A DNA stretch of 12,317 nt from Thalassiosira profunda (lineage: Eukaryota; Bacillariophyta; Thalassiosirophyceae; Thalassiosirales; Thalassiosiraceae), in NCBI GenBank assembly GCA_036939355.1, contig JALLAP010002791.1:1-12317 (forward strand), read 5' to 3'. The notes below the pieces were generated by a model. It was not told the origin of the DNA and searched no databases. It saw only the letters and a list, made by a program, of their open reading frames with translations. The translations under genes were made by a program, and so were the position numbers. Below, in pieces: positions 1-9,700 of this stretch (position 1 is the stretch's first letter; each line of letters opens with the position of its first letter).

Positions 1-1659
1 ATGCTCGCGATCGTGCCGCCTTCCCGCGTACAAGCCGAGCTTTTGGAGAGGAGCACTCTCCTCCAGGAGCAACAACCGTGGACGGAAGTAGATTTGATCA
101 AGGTGGTCCCCTTGAAGACGCACCCACATCTCCTCCTCAGTCGCATCGGGTCGATTGAGGTTGTGATCCAGAAGGTGCTTTCGGATGATTCGGACAAGCC
201 TCCCGATTTCGGCCTTGTAGTATCTGGTCCCATTGATGCTGACGGATTTGGATGTCACTCGCGTGATTCTCATGAACTCAGGTGGCCAGTTGTAAAAGGT
301 CGTGCCGACGGGAGGGATTTGCTGCAGCTCGTCGATGTTGGGCTCCACGTTGGCGCCGAGGACCGGCTCAGGATCGTGGGAAGCATTGCCACGACGGGCA
401 CACGCGGCGTTTGTGTACGCAATTTCGAGCCACTCGAGCAGACGCCTCATCCCAGCATTGTGGCTGGTCAGGTAAGCGGCCCGCGCAGATCTCCAGCCGG
501 CGGGAGGGTCCAGGTCAGGAAACGCCGCAGGAAGAAGAGCACGCTCCCCACCACGTCCACGTCCGGCTCCTCCATTGCCACGTCCACGTCCGGCTCCTCC
601 ATTGCCACGTCCAAGCCCTGCTCCTCCACCACGCCTCGCTCCCCCACCGCGCCCCGCTCCTCCATTGCCACGTCCAAGCCCTGCTCCTCCACCACGCCCC
701 GCTCCTCCACCACGGCCACGCCCTCCACCACCGCGGCCACCTTCCTCGTCGCCGCCATCCTCACCTCGCCCGGGCCCACGCCCACGGGCGGCATTGCGGC
801 CACGCTCGGGCCCACGCCCGGCTCCCCCTCCATTGTCACGACCTCGGCCGGCATTGCGACCACGGCCACGATTCTGGCCCCGGTCTTGGCCCCGACCCCG
901 TCCGCCACCGCCACCTCGCCCACCACGACCTCCACCACGGGCTTCCCCTCCACCACGGGCGTCCCCGCGGCCCTCTTCCCCCCCGCCCCGGGCAGCTCCT
1001 TCGCCTCCACGGGCAGCTCCATCGCCTCCCCGACCCTGGGCTGCAGGCCCACGGCCACCGTCACGATGCTGGCCACGGTCACGACCGCCACGGCCACGTC
1101 CACGGGCTCGGGAACGACCACCGCGGCCGCGGCGAGCACGGCGAGCCTCGTCCCACTCTAGGTCGCTGTCGGATCCATCGCTCCCATCGCGCTGGACAAT
1201 TCGGCCGGCATCGCTGAGCATTCGTTCGCGGATGCGTCGCGCTGCGGGTCCCTCCTCGTGATCATCGACCTGGTCCAATGGGATGAGTTGCAGACCACCA
1301 ATGGGCTCAAACTCGGTTCCAATTCGGCCGGGGATCTGAACCTCAGCCTCCGAAGCATTGACGGCATGGATCACAACCACATGGGAACCGTCATAGGCGA
1401 TGTCTCCCCGCGCCAGCCCCGCCTCGGCTCCTTGCCCATCCTGCCGGGGTTGGCCTCCGCCAATGCTGGCTCGGCGGGGGCGAGGGTGAGGAGGCTGGGC
1501 CAACGCAGCCCCACCCCCTCGCCCTTGGCCGCCGCCACGCCCCGCCCCGCCACGCCCTCTACCCGCGCGCCGGCGGCGATTGCGTGGCCGCTGCGCCGAT
1601 TCACTAGACGATGGACGTCCTTGGCCGGTCGGGCGCCGGCCGCCGCCCCCGGCGTCCAT
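1..1659 (-). CDS. RGG-rich protein, probable nucleic-acid binding; C-terminus beyond left edge
   Basis: The minus-strand frame is open without a stop from ATG 1659 to the window edge (553 codons), with an in-frame TGA upstream at about 1729-1731. The first Met has a good context (A at -3, G at +4). Order: a basic N-terminus with a short RGG block (about 1500-1620); a non-repetitive acidic/hydrophobic stretch (about 1157-1440, including GDIAYDGSHVVVIHAV); a long Gly-Arg tract rich in GRGRG, RGG and GRGNGGAG (about 541-1155); and a globular, non-repetitive C-terminal region (1-540) with AGMRRLLEWLEIAY, TFYNWPPEFMRITRV and RYYKAEIGRLVRIIRKHLLD. RGG/GAR tracts generally bind RNA or DNA and are arginine-methylated, hence the nuclear or RNP guess. 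No catalytic domain was recognised, and the C-terminal region matches no family I know. The gene is divergent from the one starting at 1848. Confidence 0.72.
   Translation of the reverse strand, partial: MDAGGGGRRPTGQGRPSSSESAQRPRNRRRRAGRGRGGAGRGGGQGRGGGAALAQPPHPRPRRASIGGGQPRQDGQGAEAGLARGDIAYDGSHVVVIHAVNASEAEVQIPGRIGTEFEPIGGLQLIPLDQVDDHEEGPAARRIRERMLSDAGRIVQRDGSDGSDSDLEWDEARRARRGRGGRSRARGRGRGGRDRGQHRDGGRGPAAQGRGGDGAARGGEGAARGGGEEGRGDARGGGEARGGGRGGRGGGGGRGRGQDRGQNRGRGRNAGRGRDNGGGAGRGPERGRNAARGRGPGRGEDGGDEEGGRGGGGRGRGGGAGRGGGAGLGRGNGGAGRGGGARRGGGAGLGRGNGGAGRGRGNGGAGRGRGGERALLPAAFPDLDPPAGWRSARAAYLTSHNAGMRRLLEWLEIAYTNAACARRGNASHDPEPVLGANVEPNIDELQQIPPVGTTFYNWPPEFMRITRVTSKSVSINGTRYYKAEIGRLVRIIRKHLLDHNLNRPDATEEEMWVRLQGDHLDQIYFRPRLLLLEESAPLQKLGLYAGRRHDREH
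541..1155 (-). repeat. GC-rich minisatellite encoding the RGG tract
   Basis: The DNA is a low-complexity GC-rich tract built from short degenerate units. The clearest part has a 27-bp period, with copies starting at 552 and 579 and a diverged third at 606 (minus-strand translation GRGRGNGGA). It is followed by longer units around 606-715 that repeat GLGRGNGGAG and RGGGAG. Having almost no stops in any frame, it creates several long spurious open frames on both strands. Only the minus frame that gives Gly-Arg repeats continues into ordinary, complex sequence on both sides. Confidence 0.75.
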
Positions 1660-1847
1660 GGTCCAGTTCTTTGATCGTGGCCTTTTGTGGGGCGGGGTGC
1701 ACCAGTCACGGATTGGCGGACTGCTGAGTCACGTGCTGGTTCAAAAGTTTATTTCGATTTTGAAAATTCAAGCCAGTTTTGAAACTGGCCTTCACACTCG
1801 CCTTCGGCCCTCCTCGGGCGAGCGCCGAGAGGCGCCAGGCCTCAAAG
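1660..1847. promoter_or_regulatory. Divergent intergenic region, candidate bidirectional promoter
   Basis: These 188 bp separate the start codons of two divergent genes (1659 minus, 1848 plus). An AT-rich island at about 1739-1785 stands out against GC-rich flanks, as expected for a shared core promoter and 5' leaders. No convincing TATA box or known diatom element was identified. The regulatory call rests on position and composition only. Confidence 0.45.
1772..1789. repeat. 18-bp palindrome in the divergent intergenic region
   Basis: GCCAGTTTTGAAACTGGC has 8-bp perfect arms around a 2-bp centre. It could be a dimeric transcription-factor site or a small hairpin in the 5' leader of the plus-strand gene, 58 bp before its ATG. 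No match to a known site is claimed. Confidence 0.5.
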
Positions 1848-3669
1848 ATGGCGCGGGCACGGGGAGAGAAGAAGCGAGTACGCCCTGGAACCCCGCCGAC
1901 GGACAGCTCAAGCAGCAGTTCCTCTGCCTCTGCCTCCGTCGGTCCTCCTGAAACAGCGAGCACTTCGTCACCGAGCTCGAGCGAAGACGAACGCAAGCCG
2001 AGCGCCAGCCCCCGCACTTCGCCGCTGTCGGAAGAAGAGTTCGAACAAGCCCAAGAGGAGTCTATAGCCGCTCTGGAGGAGTTGATGGAGAAGCACCCAA
2101 TCCTGAAAGAGACCTGTGAATATTGGATTTGGCTCATCCGAGAGCAGTTTCACTATGCGCTCGAGACCTTCCCGGTCTTCATTTGCATCCTGAGATGCGC
2201 CGTTCCGCAAGGCCGGGGGCACCACGACCTCAGTCTCCATCAGTACACGGAACGCGAGGACGACATTGATTCATTTCTGAACTGCCTGACCGTCAAGCTG
2301 CTCAAGTTGGTCAGCGAAGCCTTGCCCGCGCCCCCGGCCGACTTTCACTATGTCCACAATCACTTGGAACTCAACTGTGCCGCCCACAACGCACCTCGGG
2401 AGTGCTGCCCCGTTCCCACGCCACCGGAAGGAGAGCTTTACGGACCGTGTCCTGCTCACTCTGTTTCCGAGTGCCATCGATCTGCGGACGTCCTCGACAT
2501 CGTTCTACCGTTTCTCGATAGGATTCGATTCCCTTCCATGGTCATTGGCTTCCCTGGAGCGGGCGAGAAGGTCATGGACAAGATGTACTCTCGTCTGTCT
2601 TTGCCTTCCGACACAACTGGCGGTGCTGGGGAGCATCATCGACCACCTGGCCAATGCTGGCACGTTCCGAAAGGGGTACAAGACCCCCGAGAACCAGCAG
2701 GAGGTGATATCTTGGGCGTGGTCAATGCTGAGCGACGAAATCACTACGTTCCTCACTTCTCACGACATTGAGATGCCGAAGGATCTTTTTGAGCTTGGCT
2801 GCGATTGCACCGTGGCTAAGTTCGTTCAGCCGCTGAACGGAGAGCAGAAGAATCGGAAGATGCTTCTCATGAAGCAGCCGACTCTGGAGCTTGCGGAGAA
2901 CGTCCAGAAGCTGCTTGTTCTGCCCCAGCCCGATTACCAAGCCGCTGCCGCCTTGTTCGAGTACGCGCCCGGTCGATCTCGTGGAACTGTTGGAGGAGCA
3001 AGGAGCCCGAGCGAACAAAGACAAAAGGTGCAGGACCTTGTGGATGCAAGTCTGCTCTCCGCCGATCACGCCGAAGAGATCAAGCGCCTCCAAGTGCACA
3101 CTCCCAAGCCTGCGCACATGCGTTCGGATCTCCTCTGTGATCCTCGCATGAAGCAGTCGTCTCTGGACCTCGCGGAGGAGATCCAGAAGCTGCTCGATCG
3201 GCTCCCACCTGATTACCAGGCCGCTGCCGCCTTGTTCGAAACCAAGGCTGGCCGAAAGGCTGGAAGTGTTGGAGGAGCCAGGTGCCCAAGCGAGCAACAC
3301 CTGAAGCTGTACGATCTTTCGGAGGCGGGGCTGGTAGCGCCGGTGCACTTCAACCCGCTGAAGTGCGAATTGCCGAAGTGCCTCGACACGTGGGACAAGG
3401 AGCGAGCGGAAGAGCTACGGAATGCCATCCACCTGGAGGATGCCATACCAGCATCAAATGCTCTACGGGAGACTGTCGCCCAAATCTTTCCTAAGGGGAA
3501 AGTCGCGGAACAGCAAAACTGTCTGAGCCGTTTGGAGCGGAAGGATCTGTTGAATAGGGACGAAGTTGAGCGCGTCGGAGAGCACCTGTCGCAGACAATT
3601 GAGTCAAAGATGCAAGCGGGCATGGACGCAAACTTGGAGGATAATCCTGAACTCGACGAGGACTTCTAA
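1848..3669 (+). CDS. Uncharacterised repeat-containing protein, frame disrupted near 2600-2617
   Basis: The start is ATG 1848 (MARARGEKKRVRPG), with A at -3 and G at +4. The stop is TAA 3667-3669. The N-terminal part reads in frame 3: a basic start, a Ser-rich acidic stretch (about 1905-2000), then helical sequence (EEEFEQAQEESIAALEELME) and KVMDKMYSRLSLPS ending near 2609. Convincing sequence then continues in frame 1 from about 2617 (LAVLGSIIDHLANAG) to the acidic tail ending PELDEDF. The shift corresponds to one extra base or two missing bases. I found no plausible GT-AG intron there, so it is a disrupted gene or an indel error. A tandem 93-residue duplication lies in the second half. Total length would be about 606 residues. 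No known domain, signal peptide or membrane segment was recognised. Confidence 0.55.
2869..3370 (+). repeat. Tandem 279-bp (93-residue) duplication inside the plus-strand gene
   Basis: Copy 1 begins at 2869 and copy 2 at 3148, both with Met-Lys-Gln. They share LAE(N/E)(V/I)QKLL, then DYQAAAALFE, then a segment of form VGGAR-x-PSEQ. Similarity fades beyond about residue 70 of copy 2. Several differences are third-position synonymous changes in frame 1 (for example GCA/GCC, CCG/CCA, GAA/GAG, GAC/GAT). This supports frame 1 as the translated frame since duplication. Confidence 0.72.
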
Positions 3670-3746
3670 TCTAATACTATACCTGAACTGTAGATTGTTC
3701 CTTCACTTCATCCATCAGTATGAATGCGTTCTAATCTATTAAAGCT
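3670..3746. other. Convergent 3' intergenic region
   Basis: Only 77 AT-rich bp separate the stop codons of the plus gene (3669) and the minus chitinase gene (3747). This must hold the 3' UTR of the plus gene. An ATTAAA hexamer at 3738-3743 could be its poly(A) signal, in which case cleavage would fall inside the 3' coding end of the opposite gene and the two transcripts would overlap. No clear signal for the minus gene was seen. Confidence 0.4.
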
Positions 3747-6700
3747 CTATACATAAATGGCGCAAAACAATAATGAGGTCAATCCGATGAGGAGTGACCA
3801 AAGGGAAAGTCCGACGACGCCGGCAGACGCAGAAGGCGACAGGTGGTCCGCCAACCACGTGTAGTATCCTGCGTCGTCGTCGATGGGCGAGGAAGCATCG
3901 CAGCACGTGTCCGAGTGCGCCGACTTGGAGTCTTCGCAAACTTCGCTGCCTTCTTCTTCCCTCTCCGCCAGGCCGTTGGCCAGGTTTACGCAATGCGTCG
4001 AGGACGACAGGGTCTTCACGAACGCATGCGTGTTGACTTGGTAGGTGCTCGATCCTTGATGGCACAGCCGACACTTCTTCGTGGGAGGCTTGAAGCAGCA
4101 GACGCTCGAGTATGCCGATCGCATGGCGTCGCACTGATCGCTGTCCTTCCGGATGGTTCCGAGGGTGAACATGGCGCTCATCTCGTCGCACGAGAGTATT
4201 TGGTCGTTGTACTTCACCGTGGCGTCGTATTTGAGAGATTGCTCCCCGCAGAGGGAGCACTTTTCGTAGCAGCATCCGTCGAAGAGAGTCGACTGGGACG
4301 CATCGCAGACATCGCTTCCTTCGACTTCGCTCTTAGCCAAGATGGAGTTGATGTCGAGGCACGACAGGAACGTCCCTTGGTATTCCACTTTCGCTTCCGA
4401 TTTCAGTTCGTGATGAACGTTGCCCCTCTTGCAGATGCTGCAGTGATCCGACGATGGCGACAAAGTTCCGGGCGTTGCCGCCACTGCTCCCTTAGCCTCT
4501 TCGGTGGTCGAACAGCACGTGCTATGGAAAGGGGACGTCGAAGAATGGCAGGCCTCGGACCCTCCGAGAATGCTGGATGTCTTCAGCGCAGACTCGTAGT
4601 CGGCACATGTGATGTGCTTCCCCTCGTACTGAATCATGGCACGGTCGTTCAAGTCCACCCCCTTGGGGCACACCTGGCAAGACTCGGCGCAGCATTGACT
4701 CGTCAGGGACGACCTCGCAAGAGAACACGTGAAGCTGGATTCTCTCGTGTTGAAAAGGAACGAGTCCGACAGCTCTCCGCAAGTGCTCTCGCTTCCAGCG
4801 TACGAGACTCGTCGATGATGGACCAGCTCCATGTCCGTGCCGGGACTGCTGCAAATATCGCAAGACTTGGATATGGCGGCGGCGCAGCAGTGCTCGCTGA
4901 ACTTGTCAATGATGCCGAGGCAATAATCGCTCAGCCTTGGGACAAAGTTGGAGGTCAGCATGGAGTGCATGTCCGAACAAGACACCATTTCCCCATTGTA
5001 CTCGATCGTGACGTCAGCGTGCACGCCCGAGTCGCCGCACAGCGTGCAGCGCTGGGAGGAGGACTCGTCCGAAACGGCCAGCGACCGCGAATCTCCCAAG
5101 AAGTCCGCTTGTGGGAACAGGGGCATTTGGGGCTTCAACATGTCGATCGACCAGAGCATCGTTCCTCTCAGACACATCATCTCCGCGTAGGCTTCCTTGA
5201 TGGCCCAGGTGCTCTCGTCGTCGAACGAGATCATCTGGTCATTGTCGACAACGGCGACCATGGTGCTGCTGCTGATGTCCTGGTAGAGTTCGTCGTAAGA
5301 GTCGCTGGCGATGTAGTCATGAATTTCGTTGAACGGAAGGAATCCCGGCGTGTTCCCGCATCCGCCGAGACCGGGCGATCGGAAGGGACAGCCCAGTTCC
5401 TTGCACCGGTCGTCGGACAGGGTGTACGTCCGCCCATAAGCAGCCATGCCCAACACAAACTTGTTGGGCTCGACCTGGCGCAGCAACTCGTACACCACCG
5501 AGTCTATCATCTTGAGATCGGAGTGAGGGCCCACCATCTTGGGCACGTTCTTCGGCGTGTGGTAATCGAAGGACATGAGGTTGAACCAGTCGACGAATTC
5601 AGACAACGCGACGACATCGTAGTCGTAAAGCTCCCAATCGGTAGGCGGCAGAGCGACAGTGAGGAGGTAATCCTTTCCTGACGCGTCAATGGCCTTCCTG
5701 ATCTCTTCCACCAACAGGACAAAGCGCTCGTAATTCTCCGGGGCTCCGCCCTTGTCCGGATCCAGGGGCGATTCCCAGTCGATGTCGACTCCGTCAAAGT
5801 TGTACAGCTCGAGGAATGCCACCACGCTGTTGGCAAACGTAATGCGGGTGGTCAGCGTTTCCGCCACTTCGTTGAATGTGACGGGGTTCATTCCCGGGCC
5901 GTAGAATACGCCCTCCGTAACAGCAATGATGGTCTTGACGTCGGGGTCGATCTCCTTGACCTTGTTGAACTCCTCGTACTTGTCCACCTCGTCCCACGAT
6001 CCGACCCAGGGCTCCATGTGCCCGTCGGCGGAAATCGACGCGAAGGAGTACACAAGGTGCGTGTAAGTGGAGGAATCGATGTCGGACGCGTCGAACTTGT
6101 TGCACGTCTCGGGGCGATCGGTGCTCCAGCTGCGCCAGTACGCTTGGTTCACCGTCATAGCCAGAGGATCATCGCATGGTGTGATTTCGATGACCAAGGC
6201 GGCGTCTTCATTGGGAGTTTCCTCTTGCTGCTCCTCGGCCGGCTCCTCCGCTGCAGGCTCCTCTGCGGCCGGTTCTTCTGCTGCAGGCTCCTCAGCGGCC
6301 GGTTCCTCTACTGCCGGTTCTTCAGCTGCGGGTTCCTCAGCAGCCGGCTCCTCTGCGGCGGGCTCCGCTGCTGCGGGCTCCGCTGCGGCTGGTTCTTCAG
6401 CTGCGGCGGGCTCCGATGCGGCGGGCTCCGATGCGGCGGGCTCCTCTGCGGCGGGCTCCGATGCTGCAGGTTCCGATGCGGCGGGCTCGGATGCGGCGGG
6501 TTCCGCCGCCGCTGCCGCAGGCTCGGACGCTGGTTCGCTCATCTGTTGGGGAAGCACCGGTTTCTTGGTCGGTGCCTTGGTCGGGCTGGGGGTTACTGGG
6601 CTCTTCGTCGGGTTGGGGGTCACGGGACTTCTCGTCGGCTGCAATATCAGAGGCACATAGATTCCGAGCCGTGAGAGGAGGGGACTCATTGAAATTGATT

Positions 6701-9700
6701 TGCAAACACAAAGGCAACGTTCGAATACTCACGCCTGGCGTCGGCGGGTTCGTTGGGTAGGGAGTGGGCCGATTGGTCGGCCTGGCGGTGGGATACTCCG
6801 TGGGCTGATCCGTCGGCGCAGCGGTGACGTGTCTGCACTGGGTGTAGGCGAAGCAACTCTCTCCGTTGGGGCATTCGTCGGCAGAGCCATGCGGGCAGTG
6901 CCGAGAGCATTTGCTGTTGGCGTCTTCGTACGAGGTGCCGCAGAAGAAAGAGAGGTGGTCGCCGCAGGGCGTGTTCCCGAAGCATTCCAAGCCTTGGGGG
7001 CACTGCGCGTCGCTCCCGGTCGGGCACGCCACGCCGCACATCGAAGAGGCATGATCGAAGGTGACGCCGCAGTAGAAGGAATCTGCGGGCACGTCGAACA
7101 CAACGGATTCGATTGGCGCCTTGGTTGGGAAATTCGTCGGATGCTTCGTGGGAAAGCTCGTCGGATACTTGGTGGGCAATCTTGTCGGATGCAGCGAGGG
7201 CTTGTTCGTCGGCGCCGGCGTCGGCGGTGACGTGGGAATGTTCGTCGGCCGCGGAGTGGGCGGCGGCGTGGGGGGCGGCGTGGGAGGATCGGTCGGGCTG
7301 CGCGTCGGATCGGGCACGAACACGTCGACGAAGATGAGCGCCGTGCCGCACCTGTCCCGGTCATCGCACGCCTCGTACTGGCACACGTCCTGGCCGGCGA
7401 ACAGAGGATACGGTGGGGTGTACTGCACGTACAGCCTGTTGTCGGTGGGGACGCACTCCCCGCCCTGGGCGGAGCGGGCGGCGTCGTCGTGCTGCACCAG
7501 GAGCTTGCGGCCTCCCATGGCGAGGTTCTTCGTGACCCGAAGCGCTCCACCGCCTTCCGCCANGGAGCGGGCGTAGGATGATCCGTTGGACCTCGAGTGG
7601 GGTCCCCCGTAATGGCATCGAACATCGGCATCGGTTCGCAGGTGGTGTAGGCGTAGCACGATTCTCCGGACGGACACGTGTTCGATCGGCCCGTTGGGCA
7701 GGGCGTGGTGCACCTATCGTTCGCATCGTCGATGGTCTGTCCGCAGAAGAAGGTCTCGGGCCTCGAGCACGGAGTGTAGGCGAAGCACTGCTCGATTCCA
7801 GGGCAATCGTCGCTGTCTCTCGTGGGACACGGCCGTGCACATGTGTCGGAGGCGTCTTCGTAACTCGTTCCACAGTAGTAAGAATCTTCAGGAATGGCCG
7901 ATGAAAAGGCGATGACCCGCTCCTCCGTGGGACTTGCCGTTGGCGGAGTGGGAGGACTGCATTGGGTGTAGGCAAAGCAATGCTCTCCGTTGGGGCACAC
8001 TCCACTCGCGCAGGGGACGGCGCACTTGTCGTTGGCGTCCTCGAAGCTGACCCCGCAGTAGTAGCTGTCCGGATCAGTGCCAAGGCAGGTGGTGTATGGG
8101 TAACACTGCATTCCAAGAGGGCATTGATCGGACGTCTTCAGCGGGCACGGCTGGGTGCACTGAGTGGTTGCATCCTCGAACGATGTTCCGCAGTAGAAGG
8201 ACTCGGCAGGAATGGACGCGTCGTACGTAGGCGCCTGGGTCGCCGCGTCGAACGAAGGAATTCCATCCGCGCAGGGAGTGTGCTTGTGGCACGTCTCTGT
8301 TCCGGGACAGTCCGAGTCCAGGCCCGATGGACAAGCGTCCGTGCAAGTCTGGGAGGCTTCGTCGAAGGACGATCCGCAATAGAAGGTGTCCGTCCTCGTG
8401 CAGGGAGTGTATCCAAAGCACGCCTCGCCGGTGGGGCAGTCGTTGCTTCCGGGGTCGCACGGCAGCGTGCAGGAGTCGGCCGCATCTTCCCACGTCAGGC
8501 CGCAGAAGAAAGATCCATTGTCCTCGCACGACGTCTTCGAGTAGCAGAATAGACCCTCCGGACACTCGGTGCCGACGGGACAGGGGATCTCGCAGGAAGA
8601 CGTCGCGTCGTCGAAACTGACTCCGCAATAATTCGAGTCCGCATCCGCTGCTGCGCAAATGGTGTTGGCAAAGCAAGATTCTCCAAACGGGCACTCGCTG
8701 CTGCTTCCGGTGGGGCAGGGCCTCAAACAGGACGAAGCGTCCTCAAAGCTGGTGCCGCACATGAACGAGTCCGTCACGTCGCAGGTCGTGTAGGGATAGC
8801 AGGACGTTCCCACGGGGCAGTCGTCATCGCCGTTCGGGCAGTGGAATAAGCAGTTCGAAGAGGCGTGGCTCCACGATGTGCCGCAGAAGTAAGAGTCCGT
8901 ATCCTCGCACGGCGTGTTTTGGAAGCACGAGTAGTCGATGCCGAGGCTGGCGCATTCCGCACTCGATCCGCTGGGGCACGGAAGAGGACATTCCGTGGAC
9001 GCCTCCGTGTAGTTCCTTCCGCAGTACGGCGTCCCGACGTCGACGACGGGGCTCTCCGGTCCCGTCGAATCCGCCACGGGCGCATGGCACGACGTTTGGG
9101 CGTAGCAGTACTCGCCCACGGGGCACGCGTCGTCCCGGCCGTCAGGGCAGGCCTGCAGGCAGGTGGCGTTGGCGTGCGCGAACGATTCGCCGCAGAAGAA
9201 GGAGTCGCTGCACTCCTGCGTGGCGTAGCATTCGTAGCCCAGGGGGCACTGGTCGCCGTTCGGGCAGGGAAGCTGACAATCGACCGTGTCGATGTCCACC
9301 CCGCAGTAAAGGAACATGGAGTTGTGGGGCGCCGTCGTCGCCGTCTTCTGAACCAAGGGCGCCGTAGGGACGGGTGTTGGGGCTTTGGTCGGACTGGGCG
9401 TCAGAGGAGGACCGGCATCGGAAGGAGCGGCATCGCAGGGCGTGTTGGGGAAGCACGCCATCCCGGTGGGACACTCGGACGACGACCCGCTGGGGCAGGG
9501 CTCGATGCAGACTGTCGAGGCATCGTAGAAATCCACCCCGCAGTAGAACGAGCTCGAGTCGGCGCAGGGCGTGTAGCCGAAGCACTTGGAATCTCCCGGG
9601 CAATCGTCGTCCATGCCCGAGGGGCACGGGACGTTGCACTCGCTCGAGGCATCGTACCACGTGTCGCCGCAGTAGAACGACTCGGCGCTGCCGCAGGGCG

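Noticed and set aside
468..1139. Minus-strand Val/Glu-rich frame of 223 residues (VVEEQGLDVAMEE type)
   Set aside because: Out-of-frame reading of the same repeats; it has no coding continuation on either side.
1..1261. Long plus-strand open frames rich in Ser-Thr-Pro, His-Arg or Pro-Arg
   Set aside because: They arise from the stop-poor GC-rich tract. Outside the repeats they lose coding character and end soon after, while the minus RGG frame continues.
2891..3000. Ankyrin-like reading in frame 2 of the duplicated module (LVELLEEQGARAN)
   Set aside because: The second copy has a stop in that frame, and differences between copies are synonymous in frame 1, so frame 1 is translated.
3843..5681. 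612-residue plus-strand open frame opposite the chitinase
   Set aside because: It starts at a non-ATG codon, is antisense to an unmistakable GH18 domain and its Cys modules, and shows no recognisable protein features.
6653..6689. ATG at 6689 as the start of a stand-alone chitinase gene
   Set aside because: It lies inside a clear GT-AG intron. Splicing joins two halves of a Pro-Thr linker, and no signal peptide follows the ATG in a convincing form.
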